A stretch of 64,000 nucleotides of DNA. Origin: CAWEDP01 sp963807925 (GTDB lineage Bacteria; Acidobacteriota; Vicinamibacteria; Vicinamibacterales; CAVVIG01). The position numbers and the translations under genes were made by a program. The notes under the pieces were generated by a model. It did not search any database. It saw nothing but the letters and a program-made list of their open reading frames with translations, and was not told the origin of the DNA. Numbering within the stretch: position 1 is the stretch's first letter; every line of letters begins with the position of its first letter. Of this stretch, positions 7,147 through 15,439 are shown piece after piece. Location: assembly GCA_963807925.1 (NCBI GenBank), contig CAWEDP010000002.1, positions 1,798,001 to 1,862,000 of the forward strand, written 5' to 3'.

Positions 7147-8517
7147 CTAATCCGGCAGGTAGTGCAGCAGCTTCAGAATGTCCGAGAAGACTCCCATCGC
7201 GGTGACGTCCGCGCCGGCGCCCGGTCCCTGCACGACCAGCGGCGTGCGCGAGTAGCGCTTGGTCGTGAACGCGATGATGTTGTCGCTCCCCCGGGTCAGC
7301 GCCAGCGGATGCTCGCGCGGATACTCCTGCAGCGATGCCTGGCCGCGGCCGTTCTCGAGCACGGCCACGTAGCGCAGCACGCGCCCGCGCCTGGCCGAGT
7401 CGTTCAGCCGCTCGCGCATCGCCTCGTCGTACTTCGCCAGGGCGGTGAAAAAGCGCGGCGTGAACCGGCCCTGCCGAAGCGAACGCGGGACGAGGTTGCC
7501 GGCCGGCACGTCGCTGATGTCCATCTGCAGTCCGATTTCGCGCGCCAGGATCAGCAGCTTGCGCGCGACGTCCCGGCCCGACAGATCCTCCCGCGGATCC
7601 GGCTCGGTGAACCCGAGCTGTTGCGCCTGCCGCACCAGCTCGCTGAACGGCATCCGGCCGTCGTACGCGTTGAACAGATAGCTGAGCGTGCCCGACAGGA
7701 TCCCCTCGATCTTGACGATCTCGTCGCCGCTCGCCACCAGGTCGTGCAGCGTGGACAGCACCGGCAGGCCGGCGCCGACGTTCGCCTCGTACAGGAAATG
7801 CTTCTGCCGCTTCTGCAGGAGCCCGATGAGCGTCTCGTACCGCCGCCGCGGCAGGACGTTCGCCTTCTTGTTCGGCGTGACGATGTGGAAATCGGCCTGG
7901 ATGAACGCCGGATAGGCGTCCACGATCGACTGCTCGGCCGTGCAGTCCACGAGCGCGACGTCGGTGAGCGTCATCGCGCGCACCGCCTCGATCAGCGCGT
8001 GCGGGCTCATCCGCCGCCGCGCGGCCGACAGCGTCTCCGCCCAGCGTCCCAGCGCGACGCCCCCCTCGGCCGTCGCGAGCACGCGGCTGTTGGCGAGCGC
8101 CACCACCGAGACGTCGAACCCCTTCGACAGGAGGTAGCTGCGCTGCTGGTGCAGCTGCCGGAGCAGCGCGCCGCCGATGTTGCCGACGCCGACCACCGCC
8201 AGCGCGAGCCGCCGGCGCTTCTCGAAGAACGCCTCGTGCACCACCTTCAGCGCGCGCGCCTGCTGGTCCCCGTCGATGACGCAGGAGATGTTGCGCTCCG
8301 AGGCGCCCTGCGCGATGGCGCTGATGTTGATGTTGTGCCGCCCGAGCGCGCCGAACAGCTTCCCCGACACGCCCGGCCGCCCCTTCATGCCGTCGCCGAC
8401 GACGGCGACAATCGCCTGGCCGGGCACCCGGTCCAGCCGCGTGAGCCCCTCGCCGAGCTCGAAGCGGAACTCGCGCTCGATGGTCTCCACCGCGCGCGGC
8501 GCGTCGGCGTCGCGCAC
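7147..8517 (-). CDS. thrA: homoserine dehydrogenase part of bifunctional ThrA (out of frame with kinase part)
   Basis: This is the downstream portion of an aspartokinase I/homoserine dehydrogenase. It begins in the second ACT domain (GDGMKGRPGVSGKLFGAL) and continues through the NAD(P) site LAVVGVGNIGGALL, the conserved YEANVGAGLPV block and a C-terminus with GPGAGADVTAMGVFSDIL. Homoserine dehydrogenase reduces aspartate semialdehyde to homoserine on the route to Thr and Met. It is one base out of frame with the aspartokinase portion upstream; together they would match the usual ThrA length of roughly 820-830 residues. A GTG at 8517 could act as an internal start. If the shift is real, this part may be made poorly or separately. 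Confidence 0.88.
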   Translation of the reverse strand: MRDADAPRAVETIEREFRFELGEGLTRLDRVPGQAIVAVVGDGMKGRPGVSGKLFGALGRHNINISAIAQGASERNISCVIDGDQQARALKVVHEAFFEKRRRLALAVVGVGNIGGALLRQLHQQRSYLLSKGFDVSVVALANSRVLATAEGGVALGRWAETLSAARRRMSPHALIEAVRAMTLTDVALVDCTAEQSIVDAYPAFIQADFHIVTPNKKANVLPRRRYETLIGLLQKRQKHFLYEANVGAGLPVLSTLHDLVASGDEIVKIEGILSGTLSYLFNAYDGRMPFSELVRQAQQLGFTEPDPREDLSGRDVARKLLILAREIGLQMDISDVPAGNLVPRSLRQGRFTPRFFTALAKYDEAMRERLNDSARRGRVLRYVAVLENGRGQASLQEYPREHPLALTRGSDNIIAFTTKRYSRTPLVVQGPGAGADVTAMGVFSDILKLLHYLPD

Positions 8518-8550
8518 GGCAAAGCAGATCGTGTGCTCCGAGGAGGCCTG

Positions 8551-9640
8551 CGAGAATCAGCACGACGTTGACGCCCCGCGACGCGAGCGTCCGGAACAGG
8601 CGCTCGGCCGTCCCCGGCACGCCGACCATGCTCGTGCCGCGCAGCGTCAGGAGCGCGATGCCGTCCATCGAGCTGATGCCCTTGGCGATGGCGGTGCTCG
8701 TGCCGGCGGGCTGAAGCGTCGCGGTCCGCCGCTCGCCCGCGCCGCCGTCGCCGATGAGCGTGCCCGGCGCCCCGGGGTTGAACGTGTTCCTGATCACGAT
8801 CGGAATCCGCCGCGCGACGGCCGGCGCGATGGTCGCCGAGTGCAGCACCTTCGCGCCGAAGTACGACAGCTCCATCGCCTCTTCGTAGCTGATGTGCGGC
8901 AGCGGAAACGCCGACGGCACCACTTTCGGATCGGCGCTCAGCACGCCGTCCACGTCGGTCCAGATCTCGATCGTCGAGGCGCCGAGCGCGGCGCCGACGA
9001 TGGCCGCGCTGTAATCGGATCCGTTGCGCCCGATCGTCGTCGTGCGGCCGTCCTCGGTGGCGCCGATGAAGCCGGTGACAATCGGCACGGCGCGCGTCCA
9101 GCGGCGGGTCAGGCGCGCGAAGTGCGCGCGAATGGCGCGGTTGGTCTTCGAAAAGTTGACCACGGCGTGCGTGAACTGGTCGTCGGTGACGACGAACTGC
9201 CGGCTGTCCACGAAGACGGCCGGGTGCGTCTCGGCGAGATGGCCGGCGAGGATGCGCGCCGACAGCCGCTCGCCGAAGCTCGCCGCGGTGTCGAGCGCCT
9301 GCGGCGGACAGTGCCGGAGCAGCTGGATCCCGTGAATCGTGTCCCGCAGCTCGGACAGGAGCCTCTCGAGGTCGGCGGCAATCGACGGCCGCTTCCCCGG
9401 AACGAGCCGGGCGAGGGCGGCCCAGTGCCGCCTGGCGAGATCGTTCAGGAGCGCGAGGTGGCGGGCGTCGCCGCGTTCGGCGAGCCGCGCGCACGCGACG
9501 AGCTGGTTGGTGACGTTCTGGAACGCCGACACGACGACGACGATCGGCTCGTGGCGGCGCGCCTCGAGGACGATGCGCCCCACCTCGCGCACGCGCGCGG
9601 GGGTGCCGAGAGAGGACCCGCCGAACTTGAGCACCTTCAT
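8551..9640 (-). CDS. thrA: aspartokinase part of bifunctional ThrA (frameshift at its 3' end)
   Basis: The start MKVLKFGGSS is the aspartokinase signature; further motifs are TTIGRNGSDYSAAIVGAAL and WTDVDGVLSADPKVV. It phosphorylates aspartate in the first step of the Asp-family pathway. The frame is good to GVNVVLI, within the first ACT domain, and then reads nonsense. Removing one A/T pair at 8555-8556 restores SQASSEHTICFAVRD, the normal ACT sequence, joining the dehydrogenase frame. The original frame stays open to 7109 by chance. A GATAAT 9 bases before the ATG suggests a nearly leaderless message. A separate monofunctional aspartokinase is at 38280. Confidence 0.85.
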
Positions 9641-9671
9641 GTGCTCAACATTATCGATCGAGGGAGGTAGT

Positions 9672-9689
9672 GTCCGGCTTTAGCCGGAC
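9672..9689 (+). repeat. REP-like palindrome, TTTA-centre variant
   Basis: GTCCGGCTTTAGCCGGAC, preceded by GTAG, lies between the thrA start and the 3' end of the pilin operon. It is the intact form of the variant interrupted by the left IS copy. Confidence 0.88.
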
Positions 9690-9701
9690 CAGGACCCCTC
9701 G

Positions 9702-11189
9702 CTAATACTTGTTCCAGCTGAACGAGCCCAGCATCGGGTTTCCGCTCGCGAACATCGTCACCGAGAACAGCCCCGTGTTCTGGAGGTTCATGTCGTAGTG
9801 CACCGATCCGTTGCCCGACTGGAGAATCGTGTAGCCGATGACTTCGCCGTAGATGTCGCCGTTGCCGGTGAGCGTGACGGCCGCATTCGGCGCGTAGACG
9901 ACCTCGGCCGCCGAGCTGTTGCCGCTGAGCGTGATGTTCTGGGTGCCCGCATACTGGATCTGGAACTTCGACGAATCGTAGGTCGTGTTGGTCGTCGAGC
10001 CGCCGCTGAAGTCGAGCGGCGTCGTCATCCACCCGCCGCCGCTCGTGCGCCCCGCGACGTTGAGGATCACCGGTCCCGAGTCGATCACCACCAGCGAGTT
10101 GCCCGAGAGCGAGAGGCTGTTGATGGCGTAGGTGCCCGCCGTCAGGTGGAGCGTGGAGCCGCCCGACAGCGAGATGTTGCCGCACGGGCACGAGGCCGGC
10201 GTGAAGGTGGCCACCGCGTGAGACGAGTAGTTGATGTTGGTTGTCGGCGGCAGCGGATTCGGAGGCGGCGGCGTTGGAATCGTGACCGGCTGCGGCAGGT
10301 GGACGACGCCGCCGGTGACCGCCGCGTTGCCGCTGCTCGTCAGCGCGTCCACGTTGCCGGCGCTGCAGCTGCCGACGCCGATGCGCGGCGTCGAGAGGGT
10401 GCCGTAGATCGTGGCGTTGCCGCTCTCGGTCAGGTTGCCGTTCGTCCCGATGTTGCCGTTCGTGTGGCTGATGACCGGCAGGTGCGTGACCGGGTCCACC
10501 GTGTAGCTGTCCACGTGGCCGTTCCCCGAGTAGCGCAGCGCGCCGCAGTTGGGCGACATCGCGAACAGCCCGTACAGGTACGACGAGTGGTTGCCCGCCT
10601 GCTTGCCCTCGTCGAGGACCGCGGTGACCCGCACCTGCGCGGTGCGCGTGCCGGCGGCGATGCGGCCGTCTGCCGCGACCTGCCACGTCTCGATTGTGTA
10701 CGCGCTGCCGGTCGCCGACTGCCCCGCCGGGACCTCCTCGAGGGCGAGGAGCGTCGCGTACGGCGCGTACTGCACCGTCGTGCCGCCCACCGCCATCGAT
10801 CCGGCGACGGCGGCCGCGAACGCCGACTGCACCGACGCCACCGGGTAGTTCGACGCCACGGCGCTGTTGGCCGACAGCACGACCGGCTGCCCGTTGTAGG
10901 TGACCGGCGAGGTCGTCGTCACGTAGCTGCTCATCGGGTCGGCCGAGCCGGCGGCCGGCTTGGCGTAGGTGTACATCAGGTAGTTGGCCGCCTTCTGCAC
11001 GCCGGACTCGGCCCCGTACCGCGCCTGCGACATCATGCGGTAGTTCATCGTCGAGTACGTCTCGGTCTGCGACATGAACATCAGCGCCGCGCCGACGACC
11101 GACGAGGCGAGCAGCAGGAAGAGCGTGATCACGAGCGCGATGCCCTGTTCCCCGCGAAGCACGGCTGGAGCGGCAATCTTTGTCGTCAT
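9702..11189 (-). CDS. PilX-type minor pilin with long beta-helix-like passenger
   Basis: The 495-residue protein begins with a prepilin-like segment, LRGEQGIALVITLFLLLASSVVG, in which the processed residue is followed by a hydrophobic helix, as in PilX. From about residue 190 on it is built of short strands with repeated SGN/TGN motifs (YSGNGHVDSY, ESGNATIYGT, SSGNAAVTGG, LSGNSLVVI, LTGNGDIYGEVIG). This suggests a right-handed beta-helix exposed at the pilus tip or base. It is much longer than ordinary PilX (about 200). It is the last gene of the pilin operon; its ATG overlaps the pilW stop by 4 bases. A palindromic repeat follows. Confidence 0.8.
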   Translation of the reverse strand: MTTKIAAPAVLRGEQGIALVITLFLLLASSVVGAALMFMSQTETYSTMNYRMMSQARYGAESGVQKAANYLMYTYAKPAAGSADPMSSYVTTTSPVTYNGQPVVLSANSAVASNYPVASVQSAFAAAVAGSMAVGGTTVQYAPYATLLALEEVPAGQSATGSAYTIETWQVAADGRIAAGTRTAQVRVTAVLDEGKQAGNHSSYLYGLFAMSPNCGALRYSGNGHVDSYTVDPVTHLPVISHTNGNIGTNGNLTESGNATIYGTLSTPRIGVGSCSAGNVDALTSSGNAAVTGGVVHLPQPVTIPTPPPPNPLPPTTNINYSSHAVATFTPASCPCGNISLSGGSTLHLTAGTYAINSLSLSGNSLVVIDSGPVILNVAGRTSGGGWMTTPLDFSGGSTTNTTYDSSKFQIQYAGTQNITLSGNSSAAEVVYAPNAAVTLTGNGDIYGEVIGYTILQSGNGSVHYDMNLQNTGLFSVTMFASGNPMLGSFSWNKY

Positions 11190-12226
11190 GGGAGAAGCGC
11201 CTGTACGCTGGGCGGCATCGGCTGCACGCGGTTGTACACGCCGGCCGATGCGAACTGCCACACGTTGAAGACGTTGCGCGGCGAGACGTTCAGCAACGCC
11301 TTGGTTTCCGTCTGAAACTGCCTGGTGATGCGGTCGCGGGCCTGGGTGTTCACCGTCAGGGTGATTCCCACGTCCACGACGAACGACTGCGCGCATCCGC
11401 AGTACGCGTCGGTGACGCCCGACACGTAGTAGAGCGGGCTCGGCATGTAGGTGAAGCAGGGCGTGCCGCCCGGGTTCGCCGCGATGTTGCCCAGCAGAAT
11501 CTGGCTGTTGCCCAGCGCCGGCTTGGACGCGGCGTCGAAGGACATGACGTTGCGGTACAGGTAGCCGCTGGCCGTGTCGCAGACGTACTCGATGTACTGC
11601 ATGGTGCCGTCGCCGTTGATGTCGCCGTACAGCTTCAGGTGCGAGCCGTCGGAGCCGCCCGGATACGGCGCCCACGCCGCGCCGGTCCACTTCTGGTCCG
11701 GCACGATCCCGGTCGCGAAACCGCCGAGCGTGGAGATCGGCGCGCCGGCGGCGCCGACCGTCACGTGATCGCAGGCGAAGGTGGCGGTCATCGTCCTGGC
11801 GCCGGCGTCCACCGCGGCCACCGTCACCGTTTCCAGGTTGGATCCCGGCATCGTGCCGCTGCACGGCGTGCTGTCGGGACCAATCGTCAGCTGCTCGCCG
11901 ACGAAGAGACCAGACACCGACGACGCGCCGTCGATCTTCACGCCGATCGTTCGGGTGCCGGCGGCTACGGCGCCCGCCAGCGCGGCCGCGCCCGGCAGCG
12001 ACACGCGCCCGGCCTGGCCGACCTCCTGCTGCAGCAGCTCGGTGGCGCTCCGCACGCCGGCGTGCAGCTCCGTGCGGTTCGAGATGGTGTGCTGCGCGTT
12101 GGTCATCTGCAGCAGCGCGGACGTCACGACGCTCGACACGCCGAGCATGATGGTCATCGCAATCAGCAGTTCGGGGAGCGTGAAGCCGCGGTTCGATCGG
12201 AGAGTCGCGTCCGGACCGTCCATCAT
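11186..12226 (-). CDS. pilW: PilW-type minor pilin
   Basis: The 346-residue protein carries the type III prepilin signal NRG|FTLPELLIAMTIMLGVSSVV near its start, with Glu at position +5 after the cleavage site, then a coiled region HTISNRTELHAGVRSATELLQQEVGQAGR typical of PilW. The remainder is a beta-rich globular domain with cysteines that may pair. Minor pilins of this group prime assembly of type IV pili or pseudopili in the inner membrane. The ATG at 12226 overlaps the previous stop (TGATG); a second ATG follows directly. It overlaps the PilX-like gene by 4 bases. Confidence 0.83.
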   Translation of the reverse strand: MMDGPDATLRSNRGFTLPELLIAMTIMLGVSSVVTSALLQMTNAQHTISNRTELHAGVRSATELLQQEVGQAGRVSLPGAAALAGAVAAGTRTIGVKIDGASSVSGLFVGEQLTIGPDSTPCSGTMPGSNLETVTVAAVDAGARTMTATFACDHVTVGAAGAPISTLGGFATGIVPDQKWTGAAWAPYPGGSDGSHLKLYGDINGDGTMQYIEYVCDTASGYLYRNVMSFDAASKPALGNSQILLGNIAANPGGTPCFTYMPSPLYYVSGVTDAYCGCAQSFVVDVGITLTVNTQARDRITRQFQTETKALLNVSPRNVFNVWQFASAGVYNRVQPMPPSVQALLP

Positions 12227-12780
12227 CAGCATCCCACCGGGCAGTTGGTCTTGAACGCCGCAACCGTGGACTGCGACAGCTGCGCGCGCGCGACGCTCGA
12301 CCGGACGATGGCCGTCACCGTGATCTGTTTCAGGTTGGCGGACGGCGTCGAGATCTGCCAGACGCGCTTGTAGTACCAGTTCGACGGCGGCGTGGCCGTG
12401 CACGGGCTGGCCGTGGTGCACAGCACCGCCCCGCCCTGATCGAGGTAGTCGGCGAACCCGACCACCGGCGCCGCCGGATCCGAGCTGCCGCCGGCGGCCA
12501 GGCCGGTGCCTCCCGAGGTCACCGACGGAAACACGGTGGTGTCGCTCTGCGCGTCGCCGTAGGTGAGCTCCAGCAGCTGCTCCATCTTGTCCACCGCGTA
12601 CTCGGTCGTCCGGGTGCTCAGGTGGCCCTGGTTCTCGGTCATCGACGTCGCCATGCTCGCGATGCCGAGCAGGCTGGTCGCCACGACGACCAGGATGCCC
12701 ATCGCAATCACGGTCTCGACGAGCGTCGTGCCTCGCTCGGATTCGTCGCGCCGCGTGGTCGGACCGAGGAGCCCGGTCAT
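12226..12780 (-). CDS. pilV: PilV-type minor pilin
   Basis: The 184-residue protein has the prepilin motif ERG|TTLVETVIAMGILVVVATSLLG near the N-terminus (Glu at +5), as in PilV, followed by a segment with YAVDKMEQLLELTYGDAQ and a beta domain. It belongs to the minor pilin complex with its neighbours and would be processed by a prepilin peptidase not encoded here. The ATG overlaps the stop of the upstream FimT/GspH-like gene by 4 bases, and its own stop overlaps the next start. Confidence 0.8.
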   Translation of the reverse strand: MTGLLGPTTRRDESERGTTLVETVIAMGILVVVATSLLGIASMATSMTENQGHLSTRTTEYAVDKMEQLLELTYGDAQSDTTVFPSVTSGGTGLAAGGSSDPAAPVVGFADYLDQGGAVLCTTASPCTATPPSNWYYKRVWQISTPSANLKQITVTAIVRSSVARAQLSQSTVAAFKTNCPVGC

Positions 12781-13373
12781 TGCTTGGACCAGTTGGCCGT
12801 GTAGGGTGCGCTGCGCCACGTATCGACGTTGCCGGTCGCGATCACGGTGACCGCGTACACGGCCGTGCCGTCGGTCACGTAGAGGGCATCGTCGGTCGTC
12901 GGCGCGTTCGAGGCGTCGACCGGAATGCCGCGGGAGTTGAACACGACGCACGCCGTGTTGGCAATCGGCGTCCCGGCGTCCGCCAGGCACGGCGGCGCCT
13001 GACCCACCGCGCCCTGCGTGTCGGGAGGCGGGCTGGCGAGTGCGCTGTAGCCGAGCGACACGCCCGGAGAGAGCGTCGTCGCTCCGCCTTCGATCGCCCA
13101 TCCCGGGGCGCCGGTCTTCCGATAGGTCTCGAGGTGGTATTGCCCGACCGTCAGATCGACGTACACCCGCGCCCTGGTGAACGACGATGCGGCTCGCATC
13201 TTCGCCAGGGTGACGGTGTTGGCCACCTTGCGCGCGTCGCCGCTCAGGCGAAAGAAGCCGATGGCCTGGCTGCTGATCGGGATGGCGATGACCGCGACCA
13301 CGGCGATCACCGCCAGCGTGATCAGCATTTCCAGCATCGAGTAGCCGCGAGCGGTTCGGAAGCGGATCGCCAC
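12777..13373 (-). CDS. GspH/FimT-type pseudopilin
   Basis: The 198-residue first gene of the operon has the prepilin motif ARG|YSMLEMLITLAVIAVVAVIAI (Glu at +5), a helix with RKVANTVTLAKMRAAS typical of FimT/GspH, and a C-terminal beta domain ending APYTANWSKQ. It is a minor pilin predicted to initiate pilus assembly. The four genes 13373 to 9702 are linked by 4- or 1-base overlaps, so they form one operon. No major pilin, PilY1 or assembly ATPase is in the window. Confidence 0.82.
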   Translation of the reverse strand: MAIRFRTARGYSMLEMLITLAVIAVVAVIAIPISSQAIGFFRLSGDARKVANTVTLAKMRAASSFTRARVYVDLTVGQYHLETYRKTGAPGWAIEGGATTLSPGVSLGYSALASPPPDTQGAVGQAPPCLADAGTPIANTACVVFNSRGIPVDASNAPTTDDALYVTDGTAVYAVTVIATGNVDTWRSAPYTANWSKQ

Positions 13374-13676
13374 AATCGACGCGACCGCAACGAGAGTGCC
13401 GAGTCGGGATCTCGGCTAAGCGGTTCGGCCCGTGAGGGTTATGAGCGGATCGCGCCTCAGGCCGAGGGAAGGCGCTGGTACCGAAATGAGATTTCGGTTA
13501 CGATTCTGAACCATCGTGCGACCCGAGCATCGCGCACCGCATGAGCCGCGTCCCCTGTCGATCCGTGCAGCCGCGCGTCATGTCCGGGACAGTGTGGTAG
13601 CTTCTACTGTCGCGGCGCGGGCCGGATCTTCCGCGACCACCACTTCCAATCAAGCGCCCTGCGGGAGGACAGACGG
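13374..13676. other. divergent intergenic region with two hairpin-like inverted repeats
   Basis: This 303-base gap separates the leftward pilin operon from the rightward radical SAM gene and must hold both promoters. A perfect inverted repeat, ACCGAAAT-GAG-ATTTCGGT, lies at 13480-13498. Near the radical SAM side, GACAGT (13588-13593) and ACTGTC (13606-13611) form a second imperfect one. Either could be an operator. No convincing -35/-10 pair or small gene was seen. Confidence 0.5.
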
Positions 13677-15428
13677 ATGAACGCCGGCAAGCTCATTGTC
13701 TTGACAGCCCCCCTGACCGAATCGATCGATCACGCCGGGTACTTCATTCAAATGAGCATGGCCTCGCTGCCGATCTGGCTCGAGGGCATCATGAACAGGA
13801 AGTACCCCAGGTGGCGCGACGTGGAGCGCAACCCGGATCGGTCGGCACGCTACATGCCGGCGGGGCTGCGGGTGCTCGAAGCTGCGCTGCTCCGCGAGTT
13901 CGACCCGGACGACATCGGCGTCTGCTACCCCGACGACCTCGACACGTTTGTCGGGCCGGACACCCGCGTCGTCGCCGTCTCGACGCACAACCCGCTGGGC
14001 GTGACCTTCGCCGCCGGCGTCTACGCGTCGATCTTCGGGTCGAACCGGATGCCCATCAACTCGCACTACGCCCGCCAGATGTTCGCGGCGATCAAGGCCA
14101 ATCCCCACCGCGGGCACTTCAAGGTGATCGTCGGCGGGTCCGGCGGGTGGCAGATTGCGCAGACCGACTCGTGGGAGGAGCTGAGCGTCGACAGCATCGT
14201 GGAGGGGCGCGCCGAGTCGGCCGACACGATCGACCTGTTCCGGCGCGCCATTCGAGGCGAGGAGATCCCGCGCGAGGTCGAGGTGGGCCACCCGCGCAGC
14301 CGCGACGCGATCCTCGTCCCCGACAAGCGCACCACCTTCGGCGTCGTCGAGATGACGACCGGCTGCGGCCGGCGCTGCCAGTTCTGCCTGCCGGATCTCA
14401 ACCCGCAGATCGACGTCTCGAAAGAGCAGATCATGCACGGCGTCCTGGCGAACGTCCGCGACGGCAACAACCAGATCTCGCTGGCCACCGAGGACATGTT
14501 CATCTGGGGCCAGGTGCACACCGACACGCCGTTCTACTTCCCGAACCGCGAGGCGCTCCTCGATCTCTACGCGAGCATCGTCAAGACGCCGGGCGTCGAG
14601 CACCACGTCTTCAGCCATTCGACGATCGCGCCGGCCGTGGTGGACCCGGTGCTCATCGAGAAGCTGACCGAGCTCACGATCGACAAGAGCCCGATCAAGA
14701 TCCCGCTGCTCAGCACGCATCCCGAGAAGCGCGCCATCGTGCCGCTCATCGGCCTCGAGACGGCGTCGGTGCGGGTGGCCAAGCAGATCATGCCGAGCAA
14801 GGGGGTGCCGTTTCCGATCGAGGAATGGCCGAGCGTCTTCATCCGCGGGCTCGAGGTGCTCAACCGGAACAACTGGTTCCCCGCCGTGACGCTGATCATC
14901 GGCAATCCCGGCGAGACCGACGAGGACGTCAAGGCGACGCTCGATCTGGTGTACGAGGTGGAGCGCCGCGGGCTGTTCGCCTTCTTCATCCCGTCGATCT
15001 TCACGCCGCTGCACGACACGCGCATGGAGAAGAAGGAAGGCGTCACCGAAACGGCGCAGCTCACGCCGCTGCAGTGGCAGTTGATGATGAAGTGCTGGAA
15101 GATGAACCTGCGGCCCGGGCAGATGAGCTGGTGGGGGCCGATGGCGTGGCGCCTCGGCGCCGTGGGGATGTGGGCGTGGAAGCTTCGCCGGCTGAACGGG
15201 CCCGGGTTCACGTGGCCGATGATGATGTTCGCGAGCGTGCTCCCCGAGACGGTGCTCGCGAGGCTCGGAAAAATCCACCTGGGCCGCCCGGTGCCTGTGA
15301 AGACCCGCAAGGAGTTGCTGCAGACGATCCGCCCGCATCAGTGGCAGTACCTCCGCGAGGATTGCGGCGACGTGCCCGAGGGCGGTCCGCGGCCGACCCA
15401 GCGGATCATGGTGGCTCAGGCCGTGTAA
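13677..15428 (+). CDS. B12-binding-type radical SAM protein
   Basis: The 583-residue protein has an N-terminal cobalamin-binding-like domain (about 50-180, with GVCYPDDLDTFVGPDTRVVAVSTHNPLG and VIVGGSGGWQ) and a radical SAM core. The cluster motif is TTGCGRRCQFC (Cys-x3-Cys-x2-Cys), preceded by VVEMTTGC. Later blocks, PLIGLETASVRVAKQIM and NNWFPAVTLIIGNPGETDEDV, fit the TIM-barrel of this class. Members methylate or rearrange unactivated carbons in lipids, cofactors or peptides; the substrate here is unknown. The ATG at 13677 lies 5 bases after GGAGGAC. The next gene starts 11 bases after its stop, with no obvious functional link. Confidence 0.88.
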   Translation: MNAGKLIVLTAPLTESIDHAGYFIQMSMASLPIWLEGIMNRKYPRWRDVERNPDRSARYMPAGLRVLEAALLREFDPDDIGVCYPDDLDTFVGPDTRVVAVSTHNPLGVTFAAGVYASIFGSNRMPINSHYARQMFAAIKANPHRGHFKVIVGGSGGWQIAQTDSWEELSVDSIVEGRAESADTIDLFRRAIRGEEIPREVEVGHPRSRDAILVPDKRTTFGVVEMTTGCGRRCQFCLPDLNPQIDVSKEQIMHGVLANVRDGNNQISLATEDMFIWGQVHTDTPFYFPNREALLDLYASIVKTPGVEHHVFSHSTIAPAVVDPVLIEKLTELTIDKSPIKIPLLSTHPEKRAIVPLIGLETASVRVAKQIMPSKGVPFPIEEWPSVFIRGLEVLNRNNWFPAVTLIIGNPGETDEDVKATLDLVYEVERRGLFAFFIPSIFTPLHDTRMEKKEGVTETAQLTPLQWQLMMKCWKMNLRPGQMSWWGPMAWRLGAVGMWAWKLRRLNGPGFTWPMMMFASVLPETVLARLGKIHLGRPVPVKTRKELLQTIRPHQWQYLREDCGDVPEGGPRPTQRIMVAQAV

Positions 15429-15439
15429 TACTCGGGGCC

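Noticed and set aside
8551..8560. Programmed frameshift in thrA
   Set aside because: There is no slippery heptamer or following stop-codon arrangement, and ThrA proteins are normally made in one frame. A mutation or sequence error is simpler.
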